Shown here piece after piece: positions 16,251 through 25,479 of a DNA stretch of 64,000 bases. Source of the stretch: Planomonospora sp. ID67723 (GTDB taxonomy: Bacteria; Actinomycetota; Actinomycetes; Streptosporangiales; Streptosporangiaceae); the NCBI RefSeq assembly GCF_015711605.1, contig NZ_JABTEZ010000003.1, positions 868,001-932,000 on the forward strand. The letters run 5' to 3'. A program made the translations under genes and the position numbers. Positions within the stretch are counted from its first letter, which is position 1. Each line of letters begins with the position of its first letter. The notes under the pieces were generated by a model. That model did no database searches. It saw nothing but the letters and a program-made list of their open reading frames with translations, and was not told the origin of the DNA.

Positions 16251-16955
16251 ATGATCGCTCTCATCACGGGTGCCAACAAGGGCATCGGATATCAGACCGC
16301 CAGGATTCTCACCGAAAGGGGTGTGACCGTCCTGATCGGGGCCAGGGACGCCGTGCGCGGGCAGCGGGCCGCCGAGGAGCTGGGAGCCCGCCTCCTGCAG
16401 CTCGACGTGACCTCCGCCGAGTCCGTCGCCTCCGCCGCCAAACAGGTCGAGGAGGAGTACGGCGTGCTCGACGTCCTCGTCAACAACGCCGGGGTCATCG
16501 CCGCCCAGGAGGGACCGGCCCCCAGCGCGACCCCCGTGGACGCGTTGCGCACCACCTACGAGACCAACGTCTTCGGCGTGGTCGCCGTCACCAACGCGAT
16601 GCTGCCCCTGTTGCGCCGGGCGGCGGCGGCCCGGATCGTCAACGTCTCCAGCGGACTGGCCTCCCTGGCGCGCGCGACCGACCCGGAGGACGAATTCCGG
16701 GCCCACAACTACCTGGCCTACAACTCCTCCAAGGCGGCGCTGAACATGATCACCGTGTCCTACGCCAAGGAGCTGGCCGGCACCCCCATCAAGGTCAACG
16801 CCGCCGATCCCGGCTACTGCGCGACCGACCTCAACGGCCACACCGGCCACCGCACCGCCGAGCAGGGCGCGGCGGTCGTCGTACGGCTGGCGCTGCTGGA
16901 CGCCGACGGCCCGACGGGCGTCCACCTCCAAGACGAAGGCGTCGTCCCCTGGTGA
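16251..16955 (+). CDS. SDR family oxidoreductase (carbonyl reductase-like)
   Basis: A 234-residue NADPH-dependent short-chain dehydrogenase with TGANKGIG (6-13), NNAG (78-81), the catalytic Ser in NVSSGLA, Y157 and K161 (AYNSSKAAL), and ADPGYCATDLNGHTGHRTAE near the end, as in plant-like carbonyl reductases. The start is ATG 16251; a GTG nine bases upstream is an alternative. It is divergent from an XRE/MmyB regulator that probably controls it. Confidence 0.92.
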   Translation: MIALITGANKGIGYQTARILTERGVTVLIGARDAVRGQRAAEELGARLLQLDVTSAESVASAAKQVEEEYGVLDVLVNNAGVIAAQEGPAPSATPVDALRTTYETNVFGVVAVTNAMLPLLRRAAAARIVNVSSGLASLARATDPEDEFRAHNYLAYNSSKAALNMITVSYAKELAGTPIKVNAADPGYCATDLNGHTGHRTAEQGAAVVVRLALLDADGPTGVHLQDEGVVPW

Positions 16956-17077
16956 TGCGCCTCCCCCGCGCCGCGGTCTCCGTGCCCTGCCCGGAGACCG
17001 CGGCCCCGCCTGCGGTGATTTATGTCTCGCACAGATTAGAAAGCGGCACAGGGGAGAGAGGGGAGGGACAAGAGCCG

Positions 17078-18526
17078 ATGAAACTGGACGGTGTGATGGG
17101 GCAGCGAGTCGACAAGGATCGTTACTCCGAGGCGGAGTTCGCCCGCTTCGGGGAGCTGCTGGCCGGACAGCTCGCGGAGCTCCACGAGCTGCTCGGCCGG
17201 CCGGGGTTCGGGACGGGGCCCGCCACGATCGGGGCCGAGCTGGAGCTGTTCCTCACCACGCCCGACGGCCGTCCCCTGCCGCGCAACCACGAGGTGCGCG
17301 ACGCCGCCGACGACGACCGGCTGACCCTGGAGCTGGGCCGCTTCAACCTGGAGGCCAACCTGACCCCCCTGCCGCTGGCGGGCAGGCCGTTCACCGCCCT
17401 GGAGCGCGAGCTGAACGAGGTGCTCACGCTGGTGGGCGCCGCGGCCGAGGCCGAGGGCGGGAGGGTGGTGGCGATCGGCATCCTGCCCACGCTCAGCGAG
17501 CTCGACTTCACCCACGAGACGATGAGTGACGAGAGCCGCTACCGGGCGTTGAGCCGGGGCATGCGCCGGCTGCGCGTCGAGCCGTACCGCGTCCGCATCC
17601 ACGGGGCCGAGGTACTGGAGCTGGAGGTCGAGGGCGTGATCCTGGAGAGCGCCAACACCTCCTGGCAGGTGCATCTCCGTACGGCTCCGGCCGACTTCGC
17701 CCGCGTCTACAACGCCGCCCAGCTCGCCGTGGGGCCGGTCCTCGCCGTCAGCGGCAACTCCCCGGGGTTCATGGGCAGGAGGCTGTGGGAGGAGACCAGG
17801 ATCGCGCTGTTCGAGGAGGCGGCCGACGACCGGGACCTGGAGCGGCTCGGGCGCAGGGACCGGCGGGTGGCCTTCGGGTCCGGCTGGGTGGAGAGCCCGG
17901 AGGAGCTGTTCGCGATATGCGTTCGCGACTACGAGCCGGTGCTGCCGATGACCACCCACCCGACGCCGGCAGCCGGGCAGGAGGCGGTGCCCTCCCTGGC
18001 CGAGCTCCGGCTCCACCAGGGCACGGTGTGGCAGTGGACCCGGCCGGTCTACGATCCGGCGGACGGCGGACACCTGCGGGTGGAGATGCGGGCCCTGCCC
18101 GCCGGGCCGACCCCCGTCGACATGGTGGCCAACACCGCGTTCCTGCTCGGTCTCACCTCCGCCCTGGCCGTCGAGCCGGTCGAGGAGTTCCCGTTCGCCT
18201 CGGCCTACCGCAACTTCTACCGGGCGGCGATCAGCGGCCTGGACGCCGCGCTGTCGTGGCCCGGCCTGCCGGAGGAGGTCCCCGCCTCCCGGCTGGCGCT
18301 GGATCTGCTCCCGGTGGCCAGGGCCGGGCTCGACCGGGTCGGGGTGGACCCGGACGACTCCGGACGGATGCTGGAGATCATCAGGGAGCGGGTCACGCGG
18401 CGCCGTACCGGGTCGGTCTGGCAGCGGGAGGCGCTCGCCGCGCTGGGCGGGGACGCGACCGCGATGGTGACCCGTTACCGCGAGCTGGGGCTGAGCGGGC
18501 AGCCCGTGCACGCCTGGCCCCGCTGA
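17078..18526 (+). CDS. GCS2-type carboxylate-amine ligase (glutamate-cysteine ligase-like)
   Basis: A 482-residue ATP-dependent ligase-fold protein. ATIGAELELFLTTPDGRPLP and LTLELGRFNLEANLTPLPL are the substrate and metal-binding strands of the GCS2 family, followed by SWQVHLRTAPADFARVYNA and GHLRVEMRALPAGPTPVDMV. The start is ATG 17078, preceded by a GGGAGGG ribosome site. Actinomycetes generally use mycothiol rather than glutathione, so it may join glutamate to another amine; the substrate is not deducible. It stands alone. Confidence 0.8.
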   Translation: MKLDGVMGQRVDKDRYSEAEFARFGELLAGQLAELHELLGRPGFGTGPATIGAELELFLTTPDGRPLPRNHEVRDAADDDRLTLELGRFNLEANLTPLPLAGRPFTALERELNEVLTLVGAAAEAEGGRVVAIGILPTLSELDFTHETMSDESRYRALSRGMRRLRVEPYRVRIHGAEVLELEVEGVILESANTSWQVHLRTAPADFARVYNAAQLAVGPVLAVSGNSPGFMGRRLWEETRIALFEEAADDRDLERLGRRDRRVAFGSGWVESPEELFAICVRDYEPVLPMTTHPTPAAGQEAVPSLAELRLHQGTVWQWTRPVYDPADGGHLRVEMRALPAGPTPVDMVANTAFLLGLTSALAVEPVEEFPFASAYRNFYRAAISGLDAALSWPGLPEEVPASRLALDLLPVARAGLDRVGVDPDDSGRMLEIIRERVTRRRTGSVWQREALAALGGDATAMVTRYRELGLSGQPVHAWPR

Positions 18527-18660
18527 CCTCTTTCGCCGTTCGCCGGGATGGCCGCGGGGCGCCGAAACGCTCAGCTCGCGGCTCCCGGATCCGATGGGTC
18601 TTCTGCCGCGGTCCGGCCGACGGCGGGAAGTCCGGAAGAGGCGTGGAGGCGGTGGGGGGC

Positions 18661-19545
18661 GTGTCGATCGCGATGCGGGCCGTGGGGGGCCTTCTCGCCG
18701 TCGTGCTGCTGGCCGGTCCGGGCCTCGCCGTTCCGGCCTCGGCTCAGCCGAAACCTTCGGTCCGGCTGAAACCCGCGGCGGCGGGGACACGGGCGATGTG
18801 GTTGTGGCGGCCCGACGCGGTACGGCCGGTCGACGTGCTGGCCTGGGCGCGGGCCCGGGGCGTGCGGGAGATCTTCGTCCACGCCGATGCGAGGCTGCCC
18901 TCCAGCGCCTCCCGGCTGGCGCGGCTGCGGGAGCTGAAGCGCGGCGCGGACACGGCCAGGATCCGCCTGACCGCACTGGGCGGAGACCCGGAGTGGGCCG
19001 CCGACCACGCGGCGGCGCGGACCTGGCAGCGGGCCGTCCTCGGCACCGGGCTGTTCGCCGGCAGTCACGTCGACGTGGAGCCGTACGTCCTGCCGCGCTG
19101 GCGGACCGATCAGGCGGGGACGGTCACGGGCCTGCTGCGGATGCTGCAACTGCTGCAGGCCGACGACGCGCGCCCGCTGGAGGCCGACGTGCCGTTCTGG
19201 TACCACACGGTTCCCGCCGGCCCGCGCACCACGCTGGCCGACGCGGTGCTGGCACGGGTGGACGCGGTCACCGTGATGAGCTACCGCGACACCGCCAGCG
19301 GCCCCAACTCGCTGATGGCCGTCGGCGCCGACATGCTCGCCCGGGCCACCAGAGCGGGCAGGCCGGTGCGGCTGGCCGCGGAGACCGCACCGCTGGCGGA
19401 CTGCCCCTACTGCACCTTCCACGAGGAGGGCGGCGCGCGCATGACCGCGGCTCTGGCCGAAGTCGACGTGGCGGCGCGGGCGTATCCGGCTTTCGCCGGG
19501 ATCGCGGTCCACCACTACCCGTCCTGGCGGGCGATGCGCCCCTGA
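18661..19545 (+). CDS. Secreted protein of unknown function
   Basis: About 294 residues with a signal peptide (MRAVGGLLAVVLLAGPGLAV followed by PASAQP). The mature part suggests a TIM-barrel glycosidase-like fold: TRAMWLWRPDAVRPVDVLAW, REIFVHADARLP, GSHVDVEPYVLPRW, DAVTVMSYRD and GIAVHHYPSW fall where barrel strands carry acidic residues. No named family can be assigned with confidence. The start is GTG 18661 or ATG 18673; GGAGG is at 18644-18648. It is followed, about 90 bases on, by another unknown gene on the same strand. Confidence 0.75.
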   Translation: MSIAMRAVGGLLAVVLLAGPGLAVPASAQPKPSVRLKPAAAGTRAMWLWRPDAVRPVDVLAWARARGVREIFVHADARLPSSASRLARLRELKRGADTARIRLTALGGDPEWAADHAAARTWQRAVLGTGLFAGSHVDVEPYVLPRWRTDQAGTVTGLLRMLQLLQADDARPLEADVPFWYHTVPAGPRTTLADAVLARVDAVTVMSYRDTASGPNSLMAVGADMLARATRAGRPVRLAAETAPLADCPYCTFHEEGGARMTAALAEVDVAARAYPAFAGIAVHHYPSWRAMRP

Positions 19546-19636
19546 CGGGGCATTCCTCCGAGACGGGCCGTTCCCCGGATAATGCTGAACTCCGCACCAT
19601 GATCCGCCAAAATGGTGGTCACGGGGAAGGAGTGAC

Positions 19637-20674
19637 ATGAGCGTGATGAAGGCCGTATCCGCGGAGCCGTTCCGGCTCAGGCGAGACGGCGGTCCGCCGC
19701 CCGGGATCGCGGTGCTGGAGCGGGAGCTCGACCGGGTGCCGCTGAGCACCGTGCTGGCCAAGGCCAACCGGGTCACGGCCAGGAAGGGCGCCAGGGGGAC
19801 GGGGGCGTTCGGCTCGATGAAGCCGCGCCCGGCCGACTGGTACTGCTTCGACGCCGGTGACAACGACGTCACCGACTGGTACCCGCAGGGGCTGACCGGC
19901 TCGGCCGACGCGGGCGTCGCCGGGAACGTGTACGTGGTGAGCTGGTACTTCAAGCCCGCGGACGCCCCCGAGCGGGGGATCCGCCTGTCGTTCCTGAACG
20001 GGGTGACCCTGCGCTACCGGCACGTCCTGCTCGTCGGTGTCAGGCCCGACGGCGACATCGCCCCGATCAACATCCACGCCGGGGGCGTGGCCTGGTACGG
20101 CGACCTGCTCTACGTCGCCGACACCCACCGGGGCTTCCGGGTCTTCGACACCCGGCACATCTACGAGGTGAACGGCGAGGACGGCGAGGCGATCGGCAGG
20201 AAGGGCGGGGTGTACAACGCCTTCGGCTACCGCTACGTGATGCCGCAGACCGGCTCCTGGACCTCGGTCACCGGTGAGGCCCGCTTCTCCTTCGCCGCCG
20301 TCGACCGCGACTCCACGCCCCACCTGCTGATCTCCGGCGAGTACGTCGACGAGCCCGGCCGGACCGGGAGGGTGGCACGGTGGCCGCTGGCGGCCGACGG
20401 GACCCTGCCGGCCGGCGGTGACGGAGTCGCCGACGCCCTGGACGCCTACGCCCTGCCGGGAGCCAAGATCCAGGGGGCGCTCTCGCGGGGAAGCACCTGG
20501 TACCTCAGCCAGTCGGCGGGCGCGTCGGGCAACGGCGCCCTGATCGTGGCCGGGGAGAGGCTCACCCGGCGGCCGTACCCGGTCGGCCCGGAGGATCTCA
20601 CCCGCGTGCGCGACCAGGTGTGGAGCGTGAGCGAGTTCCCGGGAAGGCGCGTGCTGTACGGCGTGCCGCTGTAG
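19637..20674 (+). CDS. Unknown protein with propeller-like repeats
   Basis: A 345-residue protein starting at ATG 19637 with AAGGAG seven bases before it. It lacks a clear signal peptide. Blade-like segments recur: NVYVVSWYFKPADAPERGIR, RYRHVLLVGVRPDGDIAPIN, AWYGDLLYVADTHRGFRVFD and STPHLLISGEYVDEPGRTGR, rich in Tyr and Trp, as in beta-propellers. Homologues are known to me only as hypothetical actinomycete proteins. The role is unknown. Confidence 0.75.
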   Translation: MSVMKAVSAEPFRLRRDGGPPPGIAVLERELDRVPLSTVLAKANRVTARKGARGTGAFGSMKPRPADWYCFDAGDNDVTDWYPQGLTGSADAGVAGNVYVVSWYFKPADAPERGIRLSFLNGVTLRYRHVLLVGVRPDGDIAPINIHAGGVAWYGDLLYVADTHRGFRVFDTRHIYEVNGEDGEAIGRKGGVYNAFGYRYVMPQTGSWTSVTGEARFSFAAVDRDSTPHLLISGEYVDEPGRTGRVARWPLAADGTLPAGGDGVADALDAYALPGAKIQGALSRGSTWYLSQSAGASGNGALIVAGERLTRRPYPVGPEDLTRVRDQVWSVSEFPGRRVLYGVPL

Positions 20675-20735
20675 CCGGGCGGGAGCCGCGCGGCGGTCGC
20701 CCCGGCGACGCTCTGCCGCCTGGCCGGCGGCGCCC

Positions 20736-21377
20736 TCAGTGGATGGCGCCGCCGACCAGGCGCAGGTCGTCGTGGAGCAGGACGGCCGCCGTCACGATCG
20801 CGGTCAGCGCCTCGGCGATCAGCGGGACCGGCATGGAGGGCTCGGCGTGGTCGAGGACCTGCTCCGGGGCGTACGGCACGTGCACGAAGCCCCCGCGCAG
20901 CTGCGGGAACTCGGTGGCGATCAGGTGCATGAGCCCGTAGAAGACGTGGTTGCAGACGAACGTCCCGGCGCTCTGCGAGACGCTGGCGGGGATCCCGGCC
21001 TTCCTGGCGGCCGCCACGCACGCCTTGACCGGCAGCGTGGAGAAGTAGGCGGCGGGGCCTCCGGGGATGATCGGCTGGTCGATCGGCTGCTCGCCCGCGT
21101 TGTCCGGGATACGGGCGTCGTCGAGGTTGATCGCGACGCGCTCGACCGTGACGGCGTGGCGTCCGCCCGCCTGCCCGACGCAGACGACCACCTCGGGCTC
21201 GTGCTCCACGATCGCCTCGCGCAGGAACTCCGTCGCCTTGCCGAACAGGCACGGCAGTTGCACGGCGCGCACGCCCAGTTGCACGGCGTACGTCTGCTCG
21301 ACCAGCTGGACCGCCTCCCAGGACGGGTTGACCACCGCGCCGTCGAACGGCTCGAAGCCGGCGAGCAGGATTCTCAT
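20736..21377 (-). CDS. pcp: Pyroglutamyl-peptidase I
   Basis: A 213-residue cysteine peptidase (family C15) that removes N-terminal pyroglutamate from peptides. The catalytic triad is E79 (TVERVAINLDDARIPDN), C142 (SQSAGTFVCNHVFY) and H166 (GGFVHVPYAPEQ), all at family spacing. It begins MRILLAGFEPFDGAVVNPSW, as expected. Cytosolic. It converges on the unknown propeller-like gene and has no evident operon partner. Confidence 0.96.
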   Translation of the reverse strand: MRILLAGFEPFDGAVVNPSWEAVQLVEQTYAVQLGVRAVQLPCLFGKATEFLREAIVEHEPEVVVCVGQAGGRHAVTVERVAINLDDARIPDNAGEQPIDQPIIPGGPAAYFSTLPVKACVAAARKAGIPASVSQSAGTFVCNHVFYGLMHLIATEFPQLRGGFVHVPYAPEQVLDHAEPSMPVPLIAEALTAIVTAAVLLHDDLRLVGGAIH

Positions 21378-21446
21378 CGCCGGACCTCCGGGAGTGAGCG
21401 GGTTCCGTCAGCGGTCGGCACCGGGTGCTCCGTCATAGGACAAACA

Positions 21447-23402
21447 CTACTTAATGGGGACGAGAGTCACTGCGATGGGGCGGTGGTCGGAGTGGTGGAC
21501 GTTGACGTTGGCCTGGTCCCGGCCGGTGAAGCCCGGCGTGACCAGCACGTGGTCGATCTGCTCGACCGAGCCGCCGGGGGAGGGGATGGTGTTGAACGGC
21601 CGGACCGGGGCGATCGGGTCGGTCAGCCCGGCCTCTAGCAGCACCCGCCAGGCCGGGTCCGGCGGCTCGATGTTGAGATCGCCCGCGACGATCACCGGGT
21701 GCTCCTTCGCGGCCTCCCGCACGATCCCGGCGAGCTGCTCGACCTGGTCGAGCTCGCGCCAGCCGGGTGGCGGCTGCAGGTGGGTGCCGATCAGGGTGAT
21801 CTCCCGGTCCCCCCACCTCAGCCCGACCTCCAGGGCCTGCGCGCCGGTGGGGCCGCCCTGGACGAGCACGTGGTTGCGGACCGAGGTGACCGGAAGATTC
21901 GTCAGGATCGCGTCGCCCCAGACCTCGTCGGCGGCCGGGGCCCAGACGAACCGCATTCCGAGCCGCTCGGCGATCAGCCGCACGCCGTCGTGGCCGCCGT
22001 TGAGCAGCCAGCCCCGGTCGGCCTCGCTGAGCACGACCACGTGCGGGCGCATCCGCCGCAGCGTGTCGGCCTGCTGCTCCAGCGAGAGGCGGCCCGGCTC
22101 GCCGTACCCCATGCGGATGTTGTAGGCCGCGACCCGCAGGCCCTCGCCGGCCGGCTCCCAGGAGGGGACCGGCCCCCGCCAGAGCGGGACGGCCGCCACC
22201 AGCCCGGCGGCGGCGAGCGCCGCGACGGGGGTCCGCCAGCCGGGAGCCCGCCCGCCGATCCGCGCGGTGCCCGGCTCCAGGCGGCGGGCGGTCCCGGCCA
22301 GGGCCAGTGCCGCGACCAGCAGCGCGGCGGCGATCGGCACCCAGTCGTTGGGCAGGTAGAGGTCGTAGGCGGCGTAGTAGCCGAAGACGAGCACGACGAA
22401 CAGCAGCATGCCTCCCGAGACGGCCAGGCCGCGCCGGACCGGACCGGATGCACCGGGCCCGGGAGCCGTGGCCGCGTAGGCGAGACAGGCGACCAGGGCG
22501 AGCTGGCCGAGCGCCTGCGCGGCGACCATCGCCTGCGGGGACACCCCGTGGATCCCGCCGATCGTCAGGTGCAGGGAGGCGAAGGCGGCGGCGGAGGCGA
22601 CCAGGACGGCGCCCGGCACCAGCGGGTGCCATCTCCACGGTGCCACGGCGGGTCGCAGCGAGAGCACCGCGAATCCCGCCACGATCGCCGCCGTCCACGC
22701 GGGGGCGTCCGCCGTGGCCTGGGCGTATGCGGTGTTGCCGGTGTACAGGCCCCACAGCAGCAGCACCGGGCCGACGAGCAGCCAGGCGCGCGGCGCGGCC
22801 GGGTTCTCCTCCGGTGTGGCCTGCGCCGGTGACGCGCCGCCGTCCCCGGCGGCCCGTGCCGCGCTCCCGGCCTCCTCCGGAGAACGGGGCGGCGTCCGCT
22901 CGGGCCGGAGCAGGAAGGCCGCGAACAGGACCAGCTCGGCCGCCAGGAGCGCCCACGGGACCGGTCCCCGCCGCCACATCAGGTCGATGCCGTCCAGCGC
23001 CGCGTGGAGCACGGTGGAGGCGGCGAGCCCCGCGGCCACCCCCGCCAGCGCCGGCCGGGAGTCCCGGGCGGACATGGCGGTGGCGACCAGCCAGACCAGC
23101 CCCGCCAGCAGGCCCGCGCTGGCCACGTACAACTGCGCGTTCCCGCCGCCGGTCAGCTGCAGCGCGAGGCGGGCGGCGAGCAGCAGGACTCCGGCGCCCA
23201 GGGCGATCCGAGAGGCGGGAACCAGGCGCGCCAGCGGCACCGCGAGGAACGCCGCCGCGAACCAGGACACGGCGTACAGGCCCATCAGCTCGGCGGGCGT
23301 GCTGCCGGCCCGGCCGAACAGCGTGATCAGCGACGGCAGGAAGACCCGCAGCACGTCGGCCAGCACGACCATGCCGAGGGTGACGTCCGGGCGGATCCGC
23401 AT
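21447..23402 (-). CDS. Membrane-anchored endonuclease/exonuclease/phosphatase family protein
   Basis: A 651-residue fusion. The first ~390 residues contain ten or more hydrophobic helices (for example ADVLRVFLPSLITLFG, ALFAGTARRLEP region). The last ~250 residues are a soluble EEP domain: LRVAAYNIRMGYGEPG, RPHVVVLSEADRGW, LIGTHLQPPPGWRELDQVEQ, VIVAGDLNIEPPDPAWR, QIDHVLVTPGF and HHSDHRPIAVTL. The start ATG 23402 has GGAGG close upstream. The catalytic part could hydrolyse phosphodiesters or sphingomyelin-like lipids at the membrane; the substrate is unknown. Confidence 0.88.
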   Translation of the reverse strand: MRIRPDVTLGMVVLADVLRVFLPSLITLFGRAGSTPAELMGLYAVSWFAAAFLAVPLARLVPASRIALGAGVLLLAARLALQLTGGGNAQLYVASAGLLAGLVWLVATAMSARDSRPALAGVAAGLAASTVLHAALDGIDLMWRRGPVPWALLAAELVLFAAFLLRPERTPPRSPEEAGSAARAAGDGGASPAQATPEENPAAPRAWLLVGPVLLLWGLYTGNTAYAQATADAPAWTAAIVAGFAVLSLRPAVAPWRWHPLVPGAVLVASAAAFASLHLTIGGIHGVSPQAMVAAQALGQLALVACLAYAATAPGPGASGPVRRGLAVSGGMLLFVVLVFGYYAAYDLYLPNDWVPIAAALLVAALALAGTARRLEPGTARIGGRAPGWRTPVAALAAAGLVAAVPLWRGPVPSWEPAGEGLRVAAYNIRMGYGEPGRLSLEQQADTLRRMRPHVVVLSEADRGWLLNGGHDGVRLIAERLGMRFVWAPAADEVWGDAILTNLPVTSVRNHVLVQGGPTGAQALEVGLRWGDREITLIGTHLQPPPGWRELDQVEQLAGIVREAAKEHPVIVAGDLNIEPPDPAWRVLLEAGLTDPIAPVRPFNTIPSPGGSVEQIDHVLVTPGFTGRDQANVNVHHSDHRPIAVTLVPIK

Positions 23403-23523
23403 GCCCACCTCCAAGGAATGTGAGCCATCCTCGTCTCTTTGCGGGATCCTGGCAAGAGAGACCGGCGCTCGCGGGGACCGGGGCCGCGGTGCCGTACCCC
23501 CGGAGGAGCCGCGCGCCGGGGCG

Positions 23524-24417
23524 TCAGTCCCCGGCGGGGCCGTCCAGATAGCGGAACGCCTCGTGCGCGGAGCGCACGCTGTCGCGCAGCGCCTGCTCCA
23601 GCCTGCCGGCGTCCCGGGACAGGTGGTCGATCTCCGGTACGGCCGAGGCGTCGGCGCCCGTCTCGGCGAGCAACTCCTCGTATCTGGGCAGCCGGGACCG
23701 GAGCAGCTCGACCTGCTGGTGGGCGCGCAGCGCCCGCTCGGCCTCCGTGACGTGCCGCGCGTAGCGTTCCAGGGCCTCGATCCGCGTCACGACGGCGGCC
23801 TCGCTGGCGGAGAGCGCCCGCTCCAGCGGCTCCATCGCCGCGACCACCTCGGGAGCGTTCCCGTCGCGGATCAGGCGGCGGTGCTCGCTCCGCAGCGCCG
23901 ACAGCTTGGCCAGCAGCCGCGAGATCTCCCATTCCTGGGCCGGGAGCATCACCGAGTTCCGCACGTCGTCGAGCATCCCGCTGCCGTTGATCTCGGAGTT
24001 CAGGATGTAGCCGACCGCCTGCCGGGTCCGCTCGCGCAGCAGTTCGGCGGGATGGTCGAAGTCCTCGGGCAGAAGGTAACGCCCCTCGTACCAGCGGGCC
24101 TGGCGGTAGACGTCGTATTCGGCGCTCTCCGCCTCCAGGGGCTCCTTGGCGGCGAGGTGGCCGGTGAAGGCCACGAAGGCGAGCAACGCAGTGACGAACA
24201 TGAGGATGTGCCCGCCTCCCGCGAGGAGGACGACGCTCAGCAGGCAGAGCGCGGCGACCGCGCCGCCGACCTGCACGGTCCGGATCGCGAGCTTGGACGA
24301 GCCGGCCGGGGGCTTGGGGGTCCATCCGGAGCGGATGCGGGACAACAACGGCCCGTTCTGGCGGAACAGGTCGGCGACTTCCGCGGGAACCTCCGGATCG
24401 ACCACCACATACTGCAC
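23524..24417 (-). CDS. Unknown membrane protein, copy A of a tandem paralogous pair
   Basis: A 297-residue protein. A soluble N-terminal stretch (VVVDPEVPAEVADLFRQNGP) leads to two adjacent membrane helices (about residues 45-90) and a ~200-residue helical cytoplasmic region with long coiled-coil-like stretches (ISRLLAKLSALRSEHRRL, ASEAAVVTRIEALERYARHV). The end, SVRSAHEAFRYLDG, is shared with its neighbour at 24470-25339. No known domain is recognised. The pair is transcribed in the same direction with a 52-base gap. Confidence 0.8.
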   Translation of the reverse strand: MQYVVVDPEVPAEVADLFRQNGPLLSRIRSGWTPKPPAGSSKLAIRTVQVGGAVAALCLLSVVLLAGGGHILMFVTALLAFVAFTGHLAAKEPLEAESAEYDVYRQARWYEGRYLLPEDFDHPAELLRERTRQAVGYILNSEINGSGMLDDVRNSVMLPAQEWEISRLLAKLSALRSEHRRLIRDGNAPEVVAAMEPLERALSASEAAVVTRIEALERYARHVTEAERALRAHQQVELLRSRLPRYEELLAETGADASAVPEIDHLSRDAGRLEQALRDSVRSAHEAFRYLDGPAGD

Positions 24418-24469
24418 CGGCCGGGTCCTCCTCCCGTCAGACCGTGGTCAGGAAAGCTTATATTTTCGG

Positions 24470-25339
24470 CTACCGGCCGAGATAGCGGAACGCCTCGTGC
24501 GCGGAGCGCACGCTCTCGTGCAGCGCCCGATGCAGCAGGTCGGCGTCCTGGGCCAGACGCCCGATCTCCGGAGCGAGCAGGGTGCCGGCGCCGCTCTCCG
24601 CGACGAGCTGCTCGTACTCCGGCAGGTGGGCGCGGATCACCTCGATCTGCTGCTGGGACAGCAGCGCGTGGTCGGCCTCCGTGACGTGGTGCGCGTAGCG
24701 TTCCAGGGCCTCGACCCGGGCGACGACGGCGGCCTCGCTGTCGGCGAGCGCCTGCTCCAGCGGCTCCATCGCCGCGATCACCTCGGGGGTCCTCCCGCCC
24801 CCGGCGAGGTCGCGGTGCCTGGCCCGCAGCGCCGACAGCTTGGCCAGCAACCGGGCGATCTCCCACTCCTCGGCCGGGAGCATCACCGAGTTCCGCACGC
24901 TGTCCAGCAGTCCCAGGTTGTTCACCCGGGACCTCAGGATCCGGTCGATCGCCTGCTGGACCCGGCCGAGCAGTCCTCTCGCCGGAAGGTCGAAGTCCTC
25001 CAGCACCAGGAAGCGGCCCTGCCATTCGTTCGCCTGGCGGTAGAGGACACGCTCCAGAGAACCGGTGGGGGAGGGTTTCCTGACGAGGTACAGGACGAGC
25101 AGGACGAACGCCTCCACCATCATCAGCAGGATCAGCGGTGCCGCCACCGCGCCCACCAGCGACACGCCCGCGAGCACCGGAAGCGCGGTTCCCCCGAGGA
25201 TGACCAGAGCCGCGTTCCTGAACCCGTCCCCGGGTTCGGGGGTCCAGCCGCGCCGGAACCGGGAGAGCAGCGGTCCGTTCCGGCGCAGGAGGTTGGCCGC
25301 CTCGGCGGGCACCTCCGGATCGACCACCACACGCAGCAC
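24470..25339 (-). CDS. Unknown membrane protein, copy B of a tandem paralogous pair
   Basis: A 289-residue paralogue of the downstream protein: the same start (VVVDPEVPAEAANLLRRNGP), two central membrane helices (GTALPVLAGVSLVGAVAAPL and MMVEAFVLLVLYLV), the shared block LLDSVRNSVMLPAEEWEIAR and the same end (SVRSAHEAFRYLGR). The membrane segments have diverged most while the helical cytoplasmic part is conserved. It probably oligomerises, perhaps with copy A. No function is known to me. Confidence 0.8.
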   Translation of the reverse strand: MLRVVVDPEVPAEAANLLRRNGPLLSRFRRGWTPEPGDGFRNAALVILGGTALPVLAGVSLVGAVAAPLILLMMVEAFVLLVLYLVRKPSPTGSLERVLYRQANEWQGRFLVLEDFDLPARGLLGRVQQAIDRILRSRVNNLGLLDSVRNSVMLPAEEWEIARLLAKLSALRARHRDLAGGGRTPEVIAAMEPLEQALADSEAAVVARVEALERYAHHVTEADHALLSQQQIEVIRAHLPEYEQLVAESGAGTLLAPEIGRLAQDADLLHRALHESVRSAHEAFRYLGR

Positions 25340-25479
25340 AGGCTCGCCCCCTTCGCCGACGCCGAAAACTCACCCATCACCCTGATTTCGGATGATGCGT
25401 TCTTCCATGGTGCATCGCAATGGAGGCTGGTGACGCCCACTGGGCGAGACTGGCCGTCCCCTCCCGGTTCCCTGAGCGG

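Noticed and set aside
15929-17077. Long N-terminal extension of the GCS2-type ligase
   Set aside because: It runs through the XRE regulator and SDR genes in other frames; ATG 17078 has a good ribosome site and begins the conserved part.
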